Of a DNA stretch of 54,328 nt, positions 50,898 through 54,328 are shown piece after piece; within the stretch, counting starts at the first letter, position 1; each line of letters opens with the position of its first letter. A program made the translations under genes and the position numbers. Origin of the DNA: Actinomycetota bacterium (GTDB taxonomy: Bacteria; Actinomycetota; Acidimicrobiia; Acidimicrobiales; AC-14). Under the pieces are notes generated by a model. The model saw only the letters and a program-made list of their open reading frames with translations, did not search any database and was not told where the DNA came from. The stretch lies in the NCBI GenBank assembly GCA_005888325.1, contig VAWU01000069.1, positions 1-54,328 on the forward strand, written 5' to 3'.

Positions 50898-53773
50898 GCC
50901 CCGATCCCCGCTCTCGGCCGCTGAGGCCCGATCCCCGCTCTCGGCCGCTGAGGCCCGATCCCCGCTCTCGGCCGCTGAGGCCGGGCCGGCTCATCCGGTC
51001 GTCGGTCCGCCGGCACTGGCAGACGCTCGGCGCCGCCATGGGCGCGACGGCGGTGGTCGTCGCCGCCGAACTGGCTCGGCCCTTCCCGCTGAAGCTCGTC
51101 GTCGACCGCCTGTTGCTCGAGCACGGCGGGCGGAAGTTCGCGGTGCCGCGGGGGGACTGGCCCATGCTCGCCGCCGTGGCCGCGCTCGCCATATCGATCG
51201 CGCTGCTGGGCGCGCTGGCCTCGTCGTTCGCCGCCGAACGGCTGCGCCGCACAGGCGACCTCGTCGTGCGCGACCTGCGCGCCGCGATCTACGCCCACCT
51301 CCAACGGCTCACGCTCGCGTTCCGCGAGCGGCGCCAGACCACCGATGTGGCGGCGCGCGTGACGGGCGATGTCAGCGCTGTCGGCGCGGTGTTTCGAGAT
51401 GCGCTCCGGCCCCTCGCCACCTCGGTGCTCCTGCTGGCCGGGATGCTCGTCGTCAGCATCTACCTCGACCCGATCCTGGGGATCGTCGCGTTCGCGGTCA
51501 CGCCTCTCCTCGCCTGGCTGACATCGCGCGCCCACCACGAGCGATCCACGTCGACGGGCAGCCAGCTCGACCTGACCGGAGCGATGACCACCGCCGTCGT
51601 GCTGGTGCTCGGGGTGTTCCGGGTCGCCGCCGGTGCGCTCACTCCCGGCGACCTCATCGTCGTGCATGCGTACGCGCGACGTCTCTACCCACGGATGCGC
51701 GCGGTCGGCCACGAGCGCGCCCGCTTGACGCGAGCGACGGCCGGAGGCGATCGCATCGCGGGCGTGCTCGCGGCGGACGACGAGCTCGCCGAGGTGCCGG
51801 GTGCCTACCACGGGCCACGGGCCAAGGGAGTCCTCGACCTCGACAACGTGGGTTTCGCCTACGACGCCGACACGCTCGCGCTGAGCAACGTCACCCTCCA
51901 CGTCCCCGCGGGTCAGCACGTTTCGATCGTCGGACGGTCGGGCGCCGGCAAGTCCACCCTCGCCGCACTGCTGGCTCGCTTCCACGACCCCACCGCAGGC
52001 GGCGTGCTCATCGACGGCCGCGACGTCCGGAACTGCGCGCGCGACTGGGTACGCGCCCAGGTCGGCCTCGTGCTGCCCGACACGGTGATGTTCGCGGGCA
52101 CCGTCGCCGACAACATCGCGTATGGCACGGACGCGACCCGCGCGCAGATCGAGGGCGCGGCCACCAGCGCCGGCGCGCACACGTTCGTCGCCCAGCTCCC
52201 CGACGGCTACGACACGGTGCTCGGCCCCGGCGGCGCCGGGCTGTCGGCCGGCCAGCGCCAGCGCATCGCCATCGCCCGTACCCTGCTGCGCGATCCGCCG
52301 ATCGTCCTCCTCGACGAGCCCACCGCGGGACTCGACCCGGAGAGCGAATCGGAGGTGCTCGCCGGCCTCGACGCGCTCGTGCCCGGCCGCACCGTCGTGC
52401 TGTTCACGCACTCGATCGACCTGGCGCGCGTGGCCGAGCGCGTGGTCGTGATGGTGAAGGGCGAGGTGGTCGACGACGGCCAGCCGGGCGAGGTGCTCGA
52501 CCGACCCGTGCCGTTCGCACCCCTCGGCGCCCGCGCCGCGCGCGCGCCGGCGCCGTCGCGCCGGGCGCCCGCGCCGTCCGATCCCGAGCTGCCGCGCCTG
52601 GCCGAGCTGCTAGACCCGGAGGTGATGGCCGACGTGCTGGCCCGTTCGCTCGACGCGAGCGCGCCGGCGCCACTGGTGCGCACCCACTACGTCCGCTACC
52701 AGCCGGGCAAGAACCTGGTCGTCCACTACGACGTCGACCTCGACGGCCACAGTCACGGCGCCGTCGCCATGATCGCCCGGGGCGACGAGCTCTCCCGCTG
52801 GGTGCTCGAGCCGCGCAACCGCGCCATGGCCGTGCAGGTGAACGGTCGGTCGCCCGCGGCGATGCCTCTGGCGTTCGAGCGCGAGGTGGACGCGCTCATC
52901 CAATGGCTCCCGCTCGACCTGTCATTGCCGCCGCTCGCCCAACGGCCCACGGAGCTGCGCCGGCACCTCCGCGCCGCAGGACTCGACCTGTCGACGTCGG
53001 GCTGGGAAGGCGAGTTCCTGAACTACCGGCCGGGCCGGCGTGCGGTGCTGAAGGTGGACGACTACGTCATCAAGGTCTACGCGCAGGAGCCCCGCTTCGA
53101 GCAGGCCGCGGGCGGCTTGTACGCCGCCCGCCAATGGGCCGTCCGGACCCCGCGTCTCCTCGCGTCGCTCGACGACCAGCACGTGACAGCGCAGCGGTTC
53201 CTCGAGGGGGACACGCCGTCCGACCCGGCCGAGATGGCCGGCGAAGCGGGTGAGGTCCTCGCCTCGCTCCACCGCGCCGCGCCCGACGGCCTCGTGCCGC
53301 GCACACCGGCCGACCACCTCGCAGCCGCCGCAGAGGCGGCACAGCTCGTGAGCCACATCAGCCCCGAGCTGACCGGGCGCCTCGAACGCCTGTTGAGCGA
53401 GCTGGAGGCAAGCGCACCCGACGCAGGCGCCCCGGTGACGTCGCACGGTGACTTCCACGCTCGGCAGTTCCTCCATTGCGCGGACGGCCTCGTGCTGATC
53501 GATCTCGACCGGGTGTGCGCCGCGCCGGCCGCGCTCGACCCGTCGTCCTTCGCCGCCCATCTGGTCAACGAGGGCCGGCCCGACCTCGACGCGGCCCGCG
53601 TCGCGCTCGAGCGCTTGCTCGGCGGCTACGGCGGACGGCCCCCGGGGATGTCGTGGTACCTCGCGACTGCGATCCTGCGGCGGGCGCCCAACCCGTTCCG
53701 CACCCTGCACGAGCAGTGGCCGGACCGCGTGGCCTCGATCGTCGACGCCGCCGCCGACGCGCTCGCCCGCTAA
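50894..53773 (+). CDS. ABC transporter (TMD-NBD) fused to aminoglycoside-phosphotransferase-like domain
   Basis: 959 residues in one frame. The N-terminus is three copies of DPRSRPLRP from a 27-bp repeat. Six membrane helices follow (about 40-265), then an NBD with Walker A GRSGAGKST (about 347), signature LSAGQ (about 450) and Walker B IVLLDEP (about 470). A Pro/Ala linker (about 545-565) leads to an APH/choline-kinase fold: YVIKVY, catalytic SHGDFHARQ (about 850) and metal-binding LIDLDR (about 870). The loop between helices 4 and 5 is about 60 residues shorter than normal. The substrate is unknown; export coupled to phosphorylation is inference. Confidence 0.88.
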   Translation: MSPDPRSRPLRPDPRSRPLRPDPRSRPLRPGRLIRSSVRRHWQTLGAAMGATAVVVAAELARPFPLKLVVDRLLLEHGGRKFAVPRGDWPMLAAVAALAISIALLGALASSFAAERLRRTGDLVVRDLRAAIYAHLQRLTLAFRERRQTTDVAARVTGDVSAVGAVFRDALRPLATSVLLLAGMLVVSIYLDPILGIVAFAVTPLLAWLTSRAHHERSTSTGSQLDLTGAMTTAVVLVLGVFRVAAGALTPGDLIVVHAYARRLYPRMRAVGHERARLTRATAGGDRIAGVLAADDELAEVPGAYHGPRAKGVLDLDNVGFAYDADTLALSNVTLHVPAGQHVSIVGRSGAGKSTLAALLARFHDPTAGGVLIDGRDVRNCARDWVRAQVGLVLPDTVMFAGTVADNIAYGTDATRAQIEGAATSAGAHTFVAQLPDGYDTVLGPGGAGLSAGQRQRIAIARTLLRDPPIVLLDEPTAGLDPESESEVLAGLDALVPGRTVVLFTHSIDLARVAERVVVMVKGEVVDDGQPGEVLDRPVPFAPLGARAARAPAPSRRAPAPSDPELPRLAELLDPEVMADVLARSLDASAPAPLVRTHYVRYQPGKNLVVHYDVDLDGHSHGAVAMIARGDELSRWVLEPRNRAMAVQVNGRSPAAMPLAFEREVDALIQWLPLDLSLPPLAQRPTELRRHLRAAGLDLSTSGWEGEFLNYRPGRRAVLKVDDYVIKVYAQEPRFEQAAGGLYAARQWAVRTPRLLASLDDQHVTAQRFLEGDTPSDPAEMAGEAGEVLASLHRAAPDGLVPRTPADHLAAAAEAAQLVSHISPELTGRLERLLSELEASAPDAGAPVTSHGDFHARQFLHCADGLVLIDLDRVCAAPAALDPSSFAAHLVNEGRPDLDAARVALERLLGGYGGRPPGMSWYLATAILRRAPNPFRTLHEQWPDRVASIVDAAADALAR
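50903..50982. repeat. 27-bp minisatellite, three units, at the ABC-APH N-terminus
   Basis: Three near-identical units (50903-50929, 50930-50956, 50957-50982) begin GATCCCCGCTCT and share the core CGGCCGCTGAGGCC. In the ABC frame each encodes DPRSRPLRP. Apart from one base in the core region, the unit equals the one at 26903-26954, read there in another frame and strand. A shortened relative lacking CTG is at 40170-40187 in atpZ. Confidence 0.8.
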
Positions 53774-54328
53774 GAGGCGGGGGCCAGACCGGGAGCGCCG
53801 CTCGTGGCCTCCGGGGCCGGCCGGGCCCGCGCCGTGCGGAGCAGGCGCGCGTCGACCTCGGTGCGTTGGTCGGCGGTCAGGGCGGCCCGCAACGCGGCGA
53901 TCGCCACCTCCAGCTGGTCGAGGGACGGCTCGCGGGTGGTGAGCTTCTGCAGTGCCAGACCCGGTCGCATGAGGAAGCGCACGACCGGCTTGTCGAAGTT
54001 GCGCGCGCCCAACCGGATGATCTCGTACGCCACCCCGGCCACGAGCGGGATGAGCAGCGCCCTCGAGCCGATCAGGAGGAGCAGCGACGGTCGTCCGAAG
54101 GCCGAGTAGATCGCGATCGACGTGACCATCACCGTGAGCAGGAAGTTGGTGCCACACCGCACGTGCTCGGTGCCGAAGCGCTGGGCCCGCTCGGGCGTGA
54201 CCTCGACGCCGTTCTCGTAGGCGGCGATGGCCTTGTGCTCCGCGCCGTGGTACTCGAACAGCCGACGGATGTCGGCCACGTGGCCGATCGCGACGATGTA
54301 GCCGAGGAACAACGCGAGCCGCAGGACG
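53770..54328 (-). CDS. DUF1385 (YqhQ-like) membrane protein, N-terminus outside window
   Basis: At least 185 residues; the frame is open to the right edge. The DUF1385 core is clear: LFEYHGAEHKAIAAYENG, then RCGTNFLLTVMV and three to four membrane helices (SLLLLIGSRALLIPLVAGVA). The C-terminal segment QLEVAIAALRAALTADQRTE is cytosolic. DUF1385 genes commonly sit between rpmE and prfA in actinobacteria, which fits. Its TAG overlaps the TAA of the convergent ABC-APH gene by two bases, so no terminator separates them. Function unknown. Confidence 0.88.
   Translation of the reverse strand, partial: VLRLALFLGYIVAIGHVADIRRLFEYHGAEHKAIAAYENGVEVTPERAQRFGTEHVRCGTNFLLTVMVTSIAIYSAFGRPSLLLLIGSRALLIPLVAGVAYEIIRLGARNFDKPVVRFLMRPGLALQKLTTREPSLDQLEVAIAALRAALTADQRTEVDARLLRTARARPAPEATSGAPGLAPAS

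Overview
The window is very GC-rich, densely packed bacterial DNA with short gene overlaps (ATGA, GTGA, TTGA) and many GTG/TTG starts. Gene content points to Actinomycetota, most likely class Acidimicrobiia. The clues are the GlgE alpha-glucan pathway, MurA with Asp in place of the PEP-loop Cys, an LAxTG-type surface protein, a 13E12/DUF222 HNH gene behind an actinobacterial SOS box, and the prfA-prmC-sua5-wecA-atp gene order. The lineage call is inference from gene content. I see no rRNA, tRNA, CRISPR array, integrase or prophage.

Layout. 1-5281 (minus): the first codons of an unidentified gene, then a MoxR-type operon (membrane protein, DUF4129, DUF4350, MoxR ATPase, DUF58). 5374-15318: an SRPBCC protein, then a complete GlgE locus, with treS, pep2, glgE and glgB on the minus strand and glgP divergent on the plus strand. 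15325-19870 (minus): a small membrane protein, enoyl-CoA hydratase, meaB, an Nfu-type protein, murA and a sortase-type surface protein; an MFS transporter diverges from it and ends at a strong terminator. 21500-23371 (minus): ECF sigma factor, zinc anti-sigma factor and a frameshifted COG4315 lipoprotein. 23535-30246: GNAT, alpha/beta hydrolase, J-domain protein, acidic protein, S9 peptidase, a membrane protein and an acyl-CoA mutase whose active-site residues are of isobutyryl-CoA mutase type. glpX diverges from the mutase. 31335-43574 (minus): SDR, a 2H-phosphoesterase/GNAT fusion, the full atp operon (Z-I-B-E-F-H-A-G-D-C), wecA, glyA and an LMW phosphatase. 43611-54328: a thiolase-like gene (plus), an SOS-boxed HNH gene, a small unknown gene, sua5, prmC, prfA, an unknown gene, then an ABC-transporter/aminoglycoside-phosphotransferase fusion (plus) and DUF1385 (minus, cut by the window end).

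Regulation visible in the DNA. Many first genes have a TANNNT-like -10 hexamer 6-8 bases before the start codon, which predicts leaderless mRNAs. The mutase and glpX share one overlapping bidirectional element. The atp operon has a recognisable promoter and a leader hairpin that buries a Shine-Dalgarno sequence. The atpH-atpA junction carries a triplicated ribosome-binding-site/start unit that creates two 5-codon mini-ORFs.

Most unusual items: the ABC-APH fusion with a repeat-built N-terminus and a missing intracellular loop, the triplicated atpH-atpA junction, the isobutyryl-type mutase, the SOS-controlled HNH gene, a 27-bp minisatellite seen in separate coding regions, and a dispersed double palindrome.
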